Source: Serratia sp. DD3
Lineage (GTDB): Bacteria; Pseudomonadota; Gammaproteobacteria; Enterobacterales; Enterobacteriaceae
DNA: 14,526 bases
Assembly (NCBI RefSeq): GCF_000496755.2
Contig: NZ_AYKS02000046.1
Location: 1 to 14,526, forward strand
Direction: 5' to 3'
Part shown: piece by piece, positions 6,367 to 13,624 of the stretch
How the letters are laid out: each line of letters begins with the position of its first letter
Position numbering within the stretch: position 1 is the stretch's first letter
Program-made: the position numbers and the translations under genes
Notes under the pieces: model-generated
The model's database searches: none
Seen by the model: the letters and a program-made list of their open reading frames with translations, nothing else
What the model was told of the DNA's origin: nothing

Positions 6367-7917
6367 TTAGACTGTTTTGCTTGGCGATAGCGCAGCGGCA
6401 GGGGCCTCTTGGCGGCTATCCAGGAAATGTTTCACCACAAACAGGGCGGTCATCATCAAATAGGCTACGGTGAACGTCAGCGAGCTACCGGTAGCAAAGC
6501 CCACCATCGGGGAGTGGATCACACCGAACAGGGCGAGTAAGGCACCGGTTGCCGCTGCTACCGCACCGCGTAATGGTTTATCGAGGATGGAGAAGATAGC
6601 GATGCAGCCCCACAACATACTGGCCAGAGGCGCTCCGCTGCCTAAAAATACCAATCCCTGATAGTACACGCCTTTACTGTGCAGCAACTCGGCGCCTAGC
6701 TTGGCCGCTGAGGTACCCGCCGCACCCATAATGCTATTGACCATGGTGAGTGCCCAGTTGGCAATCCACGGGAATAGGCAGATGAAGATCACCGGGACTT
6801 CGATTTTCGGTGTTTCCCGCACGACCTGATTGGCGGTGACCACCCCGATAAAAACCAGAATTGGAACAATGGCGGTCATCGGAATGATAGCCAACATAAA
6901 AGCCCCCAAGCCGAATAGCGGAACGATAAACATCGTCGCACCGGAAGCCAGGGTATAGCCGATACTGGCTCCCATGGCTTTCCAGCCGGCATGCCCGACG
7001 TAAACGGTCACCGGGAACGGGTTACCCATCAGGCAACCGAGCATCGAGGAGAGGCCGTTGGCCATCATGACGTTACGGGTGTTGTAATTATCCCCTGCGG
7101 CGTGTGCGCTTTCGATGTTCTCAAGGTCAAAGATGTAGTTTGCCAACCCTAATGGGACGGCAGAGGCCAGATAAGGCAGAGCATGAGGCAACCCTTGCAG
7201 AAAACCATCAATATGGATCCCCGGTGGGTTAAAGCCAAAAGAGGACATGGAGGCTTTAATGGCTTCAGGGCTTTGTAAACCAGAAATCCATGCCAGGGCC
7301 GTACCCGCAACCAGCAGCAGTAAACCAGTCGGGATGCGAGCGAAGATCGGCTTTTTACCAAACCAGTTAATAAATATCAGCAAGAGAACAATAAAGGAAA
7401 CGGTAGGGGCTTCAAATGCTTGCAGCATCGGGTTCATTGCTAACAATAACAACCCCAGGCCGGACAGACAGGAAAGTAGCACCGTACGAGGGATCATCTT
7501 GCGGATGGTCTCGCCGAGGAATGAACCCCCAACCAGGATCAGTGCTTCAACAAAACACCACACCAGACCAATCTGGATCGCAAAGTCCGCATCACCGGTT
7601 TGCTGATACACCGGCATCAGCACCAGAAAAGTAACGGTGAAAATTGACGGGGCGCTAGGGCCGGAAGGCAGTGCGGTTACATCGCTGCGCCCAGTTTTAC
7701 GCGCCATCTGCAGGCCAAACCAGGTGTAACAGATACTGGCCATAAACACCGCCAGCCCAAAGGCCGGGGCAATACGGCCGAACACAATCTCTTTGGGGAT
7801 CCCGACCACGAAAATCAGCAATCCCATCATCGTCAGCAGGTTGGTCAGGTTATTGGTCATCAGCCCAAAGTAGGCAGCCCAATCACCACGTTTCCACTCT
7901 AATTTTATTCTGTTCAT
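6367..7917 (-). CDS. NCS2-type nucleobase/ureide permease
   Basis: A 516-residue integral inner-membrane protein with about 12-14 hydrophobic segments. It belongs to the NCS2 (nucleobase-ascorbate) transporter superfamily. The stretch from LENIESAHAAG through GLSSMLGCLMGNPFPVTVY and the following Gly-rich segment resembles the AzgA-like branch (hypoxanthine/guanine permeases) in layout, but the substrate residues differ and cannot be read by eye. ATG 7917 is preferred over the in-frame ATG at 7956, because AAGGAG (minus strand, about 7923-7928) precedes it and the hydrophobic core follows. It stands between yahG and yahI. I do not recall a permease at this position in E. coli K-12. It probably imports the pathway substrate or the product of the exported amidohydrolase. 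A 232-nt structured leader precedes it. Confidence 0.85.
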   Translation of the reverse strand: MNRIKLEWKRGDWAAYFGLMTNNLTNLLTMMGLLIFVVGIPKEIVFGRIAPAFGLAVFMASICYTWFGLQMARKTGRSDVTALPSGPSAPSIFTVTFLVLMPVYQQTGDADFAIQIGLVWCFVEALILVGGSFLGETIRKMIPRTVLLSCLSGLGLLLLAMNPMLQAFEAPTVSFIVLLLIFINWFGKKPIFARIPTGLLLLVAGTALAWISGLQSPEAIKASMSSFGFNPPGIHIDGFLQGLPHALPYLASAVPLGLANYIFDLENIESAHAAGDNYNTRNVMMANGLSSMLGCLMGNPFPVTVYVGHAGWKAMGASIGYTLASGATMFIVPLFGLGAFMLAIIPMTAIVPILVFIGVVTANQVVRETPKIEVPVIFICLFPWIANWALTMVNSIMGAAGTSAAKLGAELLHSKGVYYQGLVFLGSGAPLASMLWGCIAIFSILDKPLRGAVAAATGALLALFGVIHSPMVGFATGSSLTFTVAYLMMTALFVVKHFLDSRQEAPAAALSPSKTV

Positions 7918-8149
7918 AAACTCTCCTTCGCAGGTCGTTAAAACGTAGGTTGCCATCTACAAGAGCACTTTCGCTCCAGCAGATGAACAACTTTTGTTTT
8001 GGTGACCCAGGTCAGCATCGGAGCCAGCCCTGTTTTCCACTCGTGCTTAAGTTATGCAGCCAGGTTGTTGGTTTATGCTGCCCAGCCCAGGGAACCCCGG
8101 AGCGAGGGCAACCGGTCACCTGGCTGCTCCTTGAAAATGTTGGGGCCGC
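7918..8149 (-). promoter_or_regulatory. Structured 232-nt leader of the permease gene
   Basis: No gene is visible between the yahG stop and the permease start. On the transcribed strand, GCAGCCAGG (8127-8119) pairs perfectly with CCTGGCTGC (8064-8056). GGTGACC (8120-8114) pairs perfectly with GGTCACC (8007-8001). The 5' arms share positions 8119-8120, so the two helices compete at their junction. Within the first helix, GGTT/AACC and TGCCC/GGGCA pairs can nest. A small GAGC/GCTC hairpin lies nearer the start (about 7964-7977), and AAGGAG is at about 7923-7928. The arrangement is what a cis-regulatory RNA might look like, but I could not match it to a known riboswitch class. A dispersed intergenic repeat is the alternative. 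Confidence 0.4.
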
Positions 8150-9568
8150 TTATTGGCAGTAGCGAATAGCGTAAGCCAGTATCCCTTTCTCAAAGCAGGC
8201 AAACGGTGGGTGAACGATACCGGCACCAATCATGCCAATACCAGCATTCTTATGAGCAATGGCGGTATTGATCACCGGCAGGATACCGCTGTTGCCAACC
8301 TTGGTGATGTCGATGGCAGTCGGGACCCCCATAAAAGAGAGCAGGGGAATAGTGACGTTAGGGTTCTCACCGAGTGTGATTTCCCGCATCTGGCGTGAGA
8401 AATCGATCGCCTCATCCACGGTGCCGCCAACCAAGGCCACGATGGCCGGGGCAGTTGCCATGGCAAAACCACCAATGCCGTAGGTCTCGGTAATGGCGCT
8501 GTCACCGATATCCAGCCCGGAGTCTTCCGGCTTATAGCCGGCAAACATCGGGCCAATGACCTGCTGGGCCGGGCCGGTAAACCATTGACCGGGTAACCCA
8601 CTGATGCGCAGACCGAACTCCACGCCGTTACGTGCCATCGTGGTCACCACGGTGCTGTATTCAATGCCATGCGCGGCATCCATGGCAGCTTTACACATTG
8701 CCATCCAGGTTGGGCCGGAGAAGTAATCACTGCTGGCAACAAAGTCAAACAGCTCGCGCTGCTGCTCAACCGGGTAACCGGTCTGGATGATCCAAGGGGT
8801 CAGCGCCTGGATCAGCAGTGCGGTTCCGGCATTGTTGCGGTTATGGCATTCATCGCCCATATGCAGCGCTTGCGCTAGCATCAGTCGCAGATCGATTTCC
8901 CCTGCCAGCTTCATGGCATCACGCAGCATCGGCCCTTGCACATCGCGCATCCAGTTCAAACGGTCGATCACGCTCTGGTCGTTGGCCCCCATGCGCAAGA
9001 TTTTCGCCATTTGTTCGCTCATATTGGTGTAAGCGCGGTTGCCATAGGTCTTGTTTTCGACGATATGCATGAACATTGAGGCAGAAGTCACGCCGGCCAT
9101 TGAACCCACGCAATCATGTTCATGGCATGGGGAGAAGATGATTTCACCGGAGGCAGCCAAATTGGCCGCTGCTTCCAGAGTAGTGGCTAAACCTTCGAAT
9201 ACCAGTGCCCCGGTAACCGCCCCTTTCATTGCGCCGCACATCTTGTCCCAAGTGATAGGTGGGCCCGCATGCAAAATGGTATTGCGTGTCATGCCGGGCA
9301 CGACGTTGATTGCCTGATCAAAGCCCACCAGTACCGGATGTGACTGAATAATCCGCGTCAGTGCCAGTTGGTTGGCGTTTGCAATTTTTTCTGCAAGCTC
9401 GGGGGAGGCGATCTGATCGATCGCGGCTATCACAGCCAGATTACCCAGTCCTGGGGGTGTCCAGTTGAGCTGGGTGACCGGCGTATGTTGGGCTTTGAGA
9501 TCGTCGCTGAACATTTCAATACCAATATTGATGACATTCAGTGGTTGATTGAAGAATGATTGGCTCAT
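8150..9568 (-). CDS. yahG: DUF1116 protein YahG, putative carbamoyltransferase component
   Basis: This 472-residue cytoplasmic protein belongs to the DUF1116 family (YlbE/AllG and YahG in E. coli). Members work with FdrA-family proteins. In E. coli the paralogous set FdrA-YlbE-YlbF is reported, as I recall, to be the oxamate carbamoyltransferase of allantoin breakdown. Conserved-looking polar clusters are HAGPPI (100-105), FSPCHEHDC (145-153) and GDECHNRNN (238-246), candidates for the active site. The start at 9568 has GGGGAGAAA upstream, and its ATG shares one base with the TAA of yahF (TAATG), indicating translational coupling and probably equimolar production. The length equals E. coli YahG as I recall it. 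An upstream ATG at 9667 would lie inside yahF and is rejected. Confidence 0.92.
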   Translation of the reverse strand: MSQSFFNQPLNVINIGIEMFSDDLKAQHTPVTQLNWTPPGLGNLAVIAAIDQIASPELAEKIANANQLALTRIIQSHPVLVGFDQAINVVPGMTRNTILHAGPPITWDKMCGAMKGAVTGALVFEGLATTLEAAANLAASGEIIFSPCHEHDCVGSMAGVTSASMFMHIVENKTYGNRAYTNMSEQMAKILRMGANDQSVIDRLNWMRDVQGPMLRDAMKLAGEIDLRLMLAQALHMGDECHNRNNAGTALLIQALTPWIIQTGYPVEQQRELFDFVASSDYFSGPTWMAMCKAAMDAAHGIEYSTVVTTMARNGVEFGLRISGLPGQWFTGPAQQVIGPMFAGYKPEDSGLDIGDSAITETYGIGGFAMATAPAIVALVGGTVDEAIDFSRQMREITLGENPNVTIPLLSFMGVPTAIDITKVGNSGILPVINTAIAHKNAGIGMIGAGIVHPPFACFEKGILAYAIRYCQ

Positions 9569-11115
9569 TAGGCTTTCTCCCCTTGATAGACAAATTCGCG
9601 TGCCAGTAATCCGGTATTGGTGCTGCTGCTTGCCCAGATGACACCCGCATCGGTGAGCATTTGGCACTGCTGCTGCAATGAGGGCGTATCGAGATCGGTG
9701 CCCAGCACATAGCCGAGGATCTCCAGGGGACGCTGTTCACGGGCCGCAATGGCTTTGGCTTCTTTTATTGCATCGATCATCACACCCACCGGGTCTTCAT
9801 GTGAGCCAAAGCCCAGCACGAAATCCATCACGATTACGCCCACTTGCGGATCGCGAGCCTCCTGCAACAAACGGTTAATACGGTTGGTTGGATCGATCAT
9901 CGGGTGTGGTTTACCGTTGGTAAAATCATCATCACCGAAGTCCAGGAAGGTATGGGCCACGCTGTGGTTCAAATCTTGCAAGCGCTTAGTGGGGTCGGGT
10001 TGAATATTGCTGTAGACGTCGTCATATTTTTCCAGCGCGGCAAACATTGCTTCATCGCACAACGTGCCACCACAAAACAGACCGCGAATATACTTCTGTT
10101 GCGGCGTTAAACGAGCGCGGACTTCTTCAATTAAAGGCCAGTTAAGAGGGTGGAGATCGAGAGAACTCTCGTCGATACCGCTGAGCAGCACCGCTTTTAA
10201 TGCGGCTTCTTTGGTTGCACGGGCAAACAGTAATCCAGCCTCATCTGCGGGTGGAGAGTTACGCCCCAGGAAACAGACCACCACGGGTTTACTGCAGGCC
10301 CGGGCACGCTCCAGTACTTTATGTGCCACTGCGGGTGCTGGGGGTTTGGAGATGAGCACGATAACGGCTGTCTTCTCGTCCTCTTCCAACATTTTCAGGG
10401 CATCAAGCATCATCAGGCCGCCAATTTTCTCGCTAAGATCGCGCCCACCGGTACCAATCAGCTGTGAAATCCCGCCACCAAACTCATGAATACGAACACT
10501 CACCTCTTGGCTGCCGGTGCCGGAAGCACCAATGATGCCAATGCTGCCACGACGCACCGCATTACCAAAACAGAGAGCGGTACCATTAATAATGGCAGTG
10601 CCGCAGTCTGGGCCCATCATCAGCAACCCCTTATCGTGCGCCAGCTGTTTGAGAGCCAACTCGTCTTCAAGGGAGACATTATCGGAAAACAGCATCACGT
10701 TGAGCCCATTTTCCAATGCCTGGCGAGCTTCTCGCGCCGCATACAAACCATTTACTGAGATCATCGCCAGATTGCTTTCTGGGATGTGAGCTTTTGCGCT
10801 GGCAATAGTCGCGTAACGCGCTTCATGGTGGGTGCTTTGGTCTTTATGGGTGAAAAACTCCTCAATGGCTTGCAGAGTGGCTTGGTTAGTATCATCGCTT
10901 CCGCTTTTGATCACCATCATCAGGTCGCCATTTTTAGCCGCTTCAAGTTCTGGTGTTAGTAACCCAAGATCCTTGAGTATCCCTTTGTTCATTTCCGTTC
11001 CCATAGCGACAAATGCCTGTTCAACCCCAGGTAGTTTGTTGGCTTTGGTGGAAATCGACATCAGTGTAATGGAATCAAACCACGTGTTTTGTTTAACAAT
11101 AATCCTGATGGACAT
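9568..11115 (-). CDS. yahF: FdrA-family protein YahF, putative carbamoyltransferase component
   Basis: This 515-residue protein of the FdrA family has the fold of succinyl-CoA synthetase alpha/beta chains. It carries a CoA-binding-type nucleotide or phosphate loop GIIGASGTGSQE (about 193-204), preceded by MGPDCGTAIING (167-178), and a ligase-like C-terminal half. Members are often annotated as acyl-CoA synthetases, but the E. coli paralogue FdrA (AllF) is reported to be part of a carbamoyltransferase making carbamoyl phosphate from oxalurate. The start at 11115 is preferred to the ATG at 11127, because TTGGAG lies upstream with about 6 nt spacing; nothing comparable precedes 11127. The length then equals E. 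coli YahF as I recall it. It overlaps yahG by one base. A 509-nt gap separates it from yahD, so it probably has its own promoter. Confidence 0.92.
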   Translation of the reverse strand: MSIRIIVKQNTWFDSITLMSISTKANKLPGVEQAFVAMGTEMNKGILKDLGLLTPELEAAKNGDLMMVIKSGSDDTNQATLQAIEEFFTHKDQSTHHEARYATIASAKAHIPESNLAMISVNGLYAAREARQALENGLNVMLFSDNVSLEDELALKQLAHDKGLLMMGPDCGTAIINGTALCFGNAVRRGSIGIIGASGTGSQEVSVRIHEFGGGISQLIGTGGRDLSEKIGGLMMLDALKMLEEDEKTAVIVLISKPPAPAVAHKVLERARACSKPVVVCFLGRNSPPADEAGLLFARATKEAALKAVLLSGIDESSLDLHPLNWPLIEEVRARLTPQQKYIRGLFCGGTLCDEAMFAALEKYDDVYSNIQPDPTKRLQDLNHSVAHTFLDFGDDDFTNGKPHPMIDPTNRINRLLQEARDPQVGVIVMDFVLGFGSHEDPVGVMIDAIKEAKAIAAREQRPLEILGYVLGTDLDTPSLQQQCQMLTDAGVIWASSSTNTGLLAREFVYQGEKA

Positions 11116-11405
11116 ATTTTTCTCCAAAATATGAGGTCAATAAACAGGTGTCAGCTATGCCATACAGCATGTTCCCACCTGAATTTCAGTCGCTCTTTTA
11201 ATTCTCGTTATACTTAAAGAAACTTGAGTTGTGTGACAAAAACCTAGCTCGTTTTTGAACAGCGCTGTACGGATGATTTATAAAAATGCACCTTGATAGC
11301 AAATACCCAAACAACTTGATGTATAACGCCTGTAGTGATGTTAGTAATAGAGTGGTTCGTCATGCACTTTTAATATAACGCGACGATTATATTCCTTTAC
11401 GAATG

Positions 11406-11419
11406 ACCTTATGTAAGGT
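11406..11419. promoter_or_regulatory. Dyad ACCTTA-TG-TAAGGT upstream of yahF
   Basis: Perfect 6-bp inverted arms with a 2-bp spacer, about 290 bp upstream of the yahF start. It could be an operator for an unknown regulator, but a chance dyad of this size is possible. It does not share the sequence of the dyads in the yahD-yahB intergenic region. Confidence 0.25.
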
Positions 11420-11497
11420 TGGCTCCATGAAATTTAAAATGGTTTGTGTTTTTTAATGTAACGAAAATAGAATAAAGACATTTATCCTTTCTCATTT

Positions 11498-11535
11498 CAC
11501 CCCTGTTCTGATAAATCCACCTTAGAACAGGGGTG
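11498..11535. terminator. 12-bp perfect stem downstream of yahD, possible terminator
   Basis: CACCCCTGTTCT (11498-11509) and AGAACAGGGGTG (11524-11535) form a perfect 12-bp stem around a 14-nt loop. It lies about 90 nt past the yahD stop on the transcribed (minus) strand. Downstream on that strand the sequence is GAAATGAG, with no U-run; on the plus strand it is followed by a T-rich stretch. It could end yahD transcripts with Rho or processing, or protect the 3' end. Confidence 0.45.
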
Positions 11536-11624
11536 TTGTATATTATTTGCTATAGCCCCAGGTTAATTTAAATGACCACTTACCCGCAACTTGAATGAAC
11601 GTTGCGATTGTCCGCTTATCTTTT

Positions 11625-12230
11625 TTATGCGCCCGCCGCTATCAGCAGTTCAGCGATTTCGTGATAGCCTTTTTCTTTAGCCAACGTCAGTGGTGACTTG
11701 CCATATTTATCGGTCATATGAGGATTGGCACCATGCTCAAGCAGCAATTTAACAATTTCCTGCTGCTTCGGCCCACCATCATTGAGTACGATGGCTTCCA
11801 GCAAGGGAGTCCAGCCAACAAAATTGGTGTGGTTAACATTAATATCGGTACACGTTAATAATTCACGCACAATTTCCACATGGCCTTTTTCACTGGCAGG
11901 CGTAATACCAACACCACCAAAACGTGTTAAACGATCCAGATCCGGCTTGGCGGGTAATACCAAGCGTAGTAATGTTAAATCGTTATTTAGGCAGCTTAAT
12001 AGGAAAGGGTTAAAGCAAGTTTGGTCTTGCTTGTCAATATCTACGCCGGCAGAAATTAATAACTCAACACAATCGTAGTGTTTATTGAGGCTAGCCAACG
12101 TAATTGCGGTACGGCCTTGACGGTTGGTACCGTCAAGGTTGACATTCTTGCTGATGCATTTTCTTAATGTATCAATATCCCCTTGTTCTGCAGCATAAAG
12201 GAATTCGCTATTCATTGAAGTATCAGACAT
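11625..12230 (-). CDS. yahD: Ankyrin-repeat protein, YahD-like
   Basis: This 201-residue, apparently cytoplasmic protein is made almost wholly of ankyrin repeats. Five to six copies of a roughly 33-residue unit can be followed, with typical patterns GRTAITLASLNKHYDCVELLISAG, GITPASEKGHVEIVRELL, GWTPLLEAI...IVKLLLEHGA and GKSPLTLAKEKGYHEIAELLIAAGA (patterns given in part). Ankyrin repeats mediate protein-protein contacts, so it is not expected to be an enzyme. The start at 12230 is set by AAGGAA just upstream; the in-frame ATG at 12287 would lie inside a dyad element and adds a non-homologous tail. The length equals E. coli YahD as I recall it. It is divergent from the LysR gene, with a T-N11-A dyad between them, so it is a likely target of that regulator. 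Its role in the pathway is unknown. Confidence 0.88.
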   Translation of the reverse strand: MSDTSMNSEFLYAAEQGDIDTLRKCISKNVNLDGTNRQGRTAITLASLNKHYDCVELLISAGVDIDKQDQTCFNPFLLSCLNNDLTLLRLVLPAKPDLDRLTRFGGVGITPASEKGHVEIVRELLTCTDINVNHTNFVGWTPLLEAIVLNDGGPKQQEIVKLLLEHGANPHMTDKYGKSPLTLAKEKGYHEIAELLIAAGA

Positions 12231-12266
12231 ATATTGTTCCTTTTTCTTGTTTCTTTGCCTGCTATT

Positions 12267-12289
12267 TATTGATAGCAAGAGTATCAATA
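12267..12289. promoter_or_regulatory. Second dyad TATTGATA-N7-TATCAATA before yahD
   Basis: Perfect 8-bp arms (12267-12274 and 12282-12289) around a 7-bp spacer, centred about 48 bp upstream of the yahD start codon. It could be an operator over the promoter or 5' leader, or a hairpin in the yahD mRNA. Its sequence differs from the T-N11-A dyad 52 bp further upstream. Confidence 0.35.
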
Positions 12290-12340
12290 AACAGCTAAGA
12301 AGAACATCCGGTTAAAAAGCATTCATTGCAAAGCAGCTGA

Positions 12341-12361
12341 TTGTTGAATATTATTCAACAA
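12341..12361. promoter_or_regulatory. Candidate LysR-type operator between yahD and yahB
   Basis: TTGTTGAAT (12341-12349) and ATTCAACAA (12353-12361) are perfect 9-bp inverted arms around ATT. The core contains TGAAT...ATTCA with T and A separated by 11 bases, the T-N11-A signature of LysR-family recognition sites. It lies about 110 bp upstream of yahD and about 290 bp upstream of the divergent LysR gene. That suits an activator controlling yahD, and perhaps itself. Confidence 0.6.
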
Positions 12362-12602
12362 CAATAACAAAGCGTGCGACAGCTCAATATTTTTCTGCGG
12401 GTTGGTTCTTTTTTTAGGGTAAATGCTGCTTTAATCCCCTTGTTTTCGCTGTCTGCAACGTCGAGGGGGAAACCAATCATCAGAAATGTGAAGCCCATCA
12501 AGTAAGTTGTAAAGGCAGTGTTAAACTGCGTTCAATACTGTGACCACGCTTGTTTGCCACATTGGCAGGAGTTTGGGTATAAAGGCGGTTGGGTTAGATC
12601 CC

Positions 12603-12633
12603 CCCTTGCTCTACCGCCGCCATCCAGCAAGGG
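12603..12633 (+). other. Hairpin in the leader of the LysR gene
   Basis: CCCTTGCT (12603-12610) and AGCAAGGG (12626-12633) form an 8-bp stem with a 15-nt loop, ending 20 nt before the LysR start and directly next to the GGAATGGAG stretch that serves as its ribosome binding site. It might modulate translation. The rest of 12290-12653 shows no gene. Confidence 0.35.
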
Positions 12634-12653
12634 AATGGAGCCAAGTGTAACCA

Positions 12654-13592
12654 ATGAACTCGATTTTTACCGAAGAGAATCTTTTGGCATTCACCACCGC
12701 GGCGCGCTTTGCCAGCTTCAGCAAGGCGGCGGTGGAGCTGGGCCTGACAACCTCAGCTATCAGCTACACCATCAAGCGAATGGAAACCGGCCTTGATGTG
12801 GTGCTGTTTAATCGGAACACGCGCAGCATTGAACTGACGGAGTCAGGTTTTTATTTCTACCGTAAAGCGACTGATCTACTTAATGATTTCCATGCCATCA
12901 AACGTGGCATCGACACCATCTCCCAAGGGATAGAGGCGCGGGTGCGTATTTGCATTAACCAGTTGCTCTATACCCCTCGCCATACTGCCCGGTTGTTGCA
13001 GGTACTGAAGAAACAGTTCCCGACCTGCCATATCACGGTGACGACGGAGGTCTACAATGGCGTTTGGGACTCCATCATTAATAATCAGGCGAACATCGCC
13101 GTTGGGGCACCAGATACCCTGCTGGATGGGGGCGGTATTGATTACACCGATATTGGAGCTATCCGCTGGGTCTTTGCCATTGCCCCTGATCACCCTCTGG
13201 CATTTATGCCGCAGCCCATATCTGAAAGCCAACTCAGGCTCTACCCTAACATTATGGTTGAGGACACGGCACATACCCTGAATAAGAAAGTAGGCTGGTT
13301 GTTACATGGGCAGGAAGCGATTCTGGTGCCAGATTTCAATACCAAATGCCAGTGCCAGATTTTAGGTGAGGGTATCGGTTTTTTGCCGGAGTATATGGTG
13401 AGTGATGCGGTAGCAGAGGGTCTGTTGATCATCCGCACCATCCATAACCCACGCCAGGATTCCCGTATGTTGCTGGCGACACAGCACGCAGCAACCGGGC
13501 AGGTCACACAGTGGATCAAAAAGCAGTTTAAACCGGGGGGCGTGTTAGCCGAGATTTATGCCGACCTGCTCTATACGTTGAACTCTGAATAA
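12654..13592 (+). CDS. yahB: LysR-family regulator, YahB-like (AllS-related)
   Basis: This 312-residue LysR-type regulator has an N-terminal winged helix-turn-helix with the family signature ARFASFSKAAVELGLTTSAIS (about 17-37, given in part), a linker helix, and a substrate-binding-like effector domain from about residue 90. Effector-domain stretches NGVWDSI, VEDTAHTLNKKVGW and GQEAILVPDFNTK resemble E. coli AllS, the activator of anaerobic allantoin use. Overall the sequence is very close to E. coli YahB as I recall it. It is transcribed divergently from yahD across a region with a T-N11-A dyad, the usual arrangement for a LysR regulator and its target. The ligand is probably the pathway's substrate or an intermediate (inference). 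The start ATG has GGAATGGAG upstream at a rather long spacing, and the N-terminus MNSIFTEENLLAF fits the family. Confidence 0.9.
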   Translation: MNSIFTEENLLAFTTAARFASFSKAAVELGLTTSAISYTIKRMETGLDVVLFNRNTRSIELTESGFYFYRKATDLLNDFHAIKRGIDTISQGIEARVRICINQLLYTPRHTARLLQVLKKQFPTCHITVTTEVYNGVWDSIINNQANIAVGAPDTLLDGGGIDYTDIGAIRWVFAIAPDHPLAFMPQPISESQLRLYPNIMVEDTAHTLNKKVGWLLHGQEAILVPDFNTKCQCQILGEGIGFLPEYMVSDAVAEGLLIIRTIHNPRQDSRMLLATQHAATGQVTQWIKKQFKPGGVLAEIYADLLYTLNSE

Positions 13593-13624
13593 TGGCAGGG
13601 CTTGTGGAGATAAAGGAGTAGGTA

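Larger units (their letters stand above)
11116..11624. other. AT-rich gap between yahD and yahF with no gene
   Basis: No convincing ORF is seen on either strand in these 509 nt. In the E. coli yah locus, as I recall it, this is the place of yahE (DUF2877), but I see no recognisable remnant. The gap holds a strong hairpin (11498-11535), a smaller one (CGCAAC 11585-11590 with GTTGCG 11601-11606) close after the yahD stop, a 6-bp dyad ACCTTA/TAAGGT (11406-11419) and a palindrome ACAGCGCTGT (11259-11268). A yahF promoter must lie here or further upstream. TTGTCA (minus strand, 11239-11234) and TATAAC (11212-11207) are present but spaced 21 bp, so I do not call a promoter. Confidence 0.6.

Noticed and set aside
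7247..7606. 119-codon plus-strand ORF
   Set aside because: It is antisense to the permease membrane segments and has no ribosome binding site or family resemblance.
7918..8149. Cobalamin, Moco, purine or xanthine riboswitch in the permease leader
   Set aside because: I could not find the conserved core of any of these classes; only the inverted repeats can be supported.
10064..10489. 141-codon plus-strand ORF
   Set aside because: It is wholly antisense to yahF and has a Ser/Arg-rich composition typical of shadow frames.
11207..11239. TTGTCA and TATAAC as a yahF promoter
   Set aside because: The spacing is 21 bp, too long for a normal sigma-70 promoter, and the better-spaced -10 is poor.
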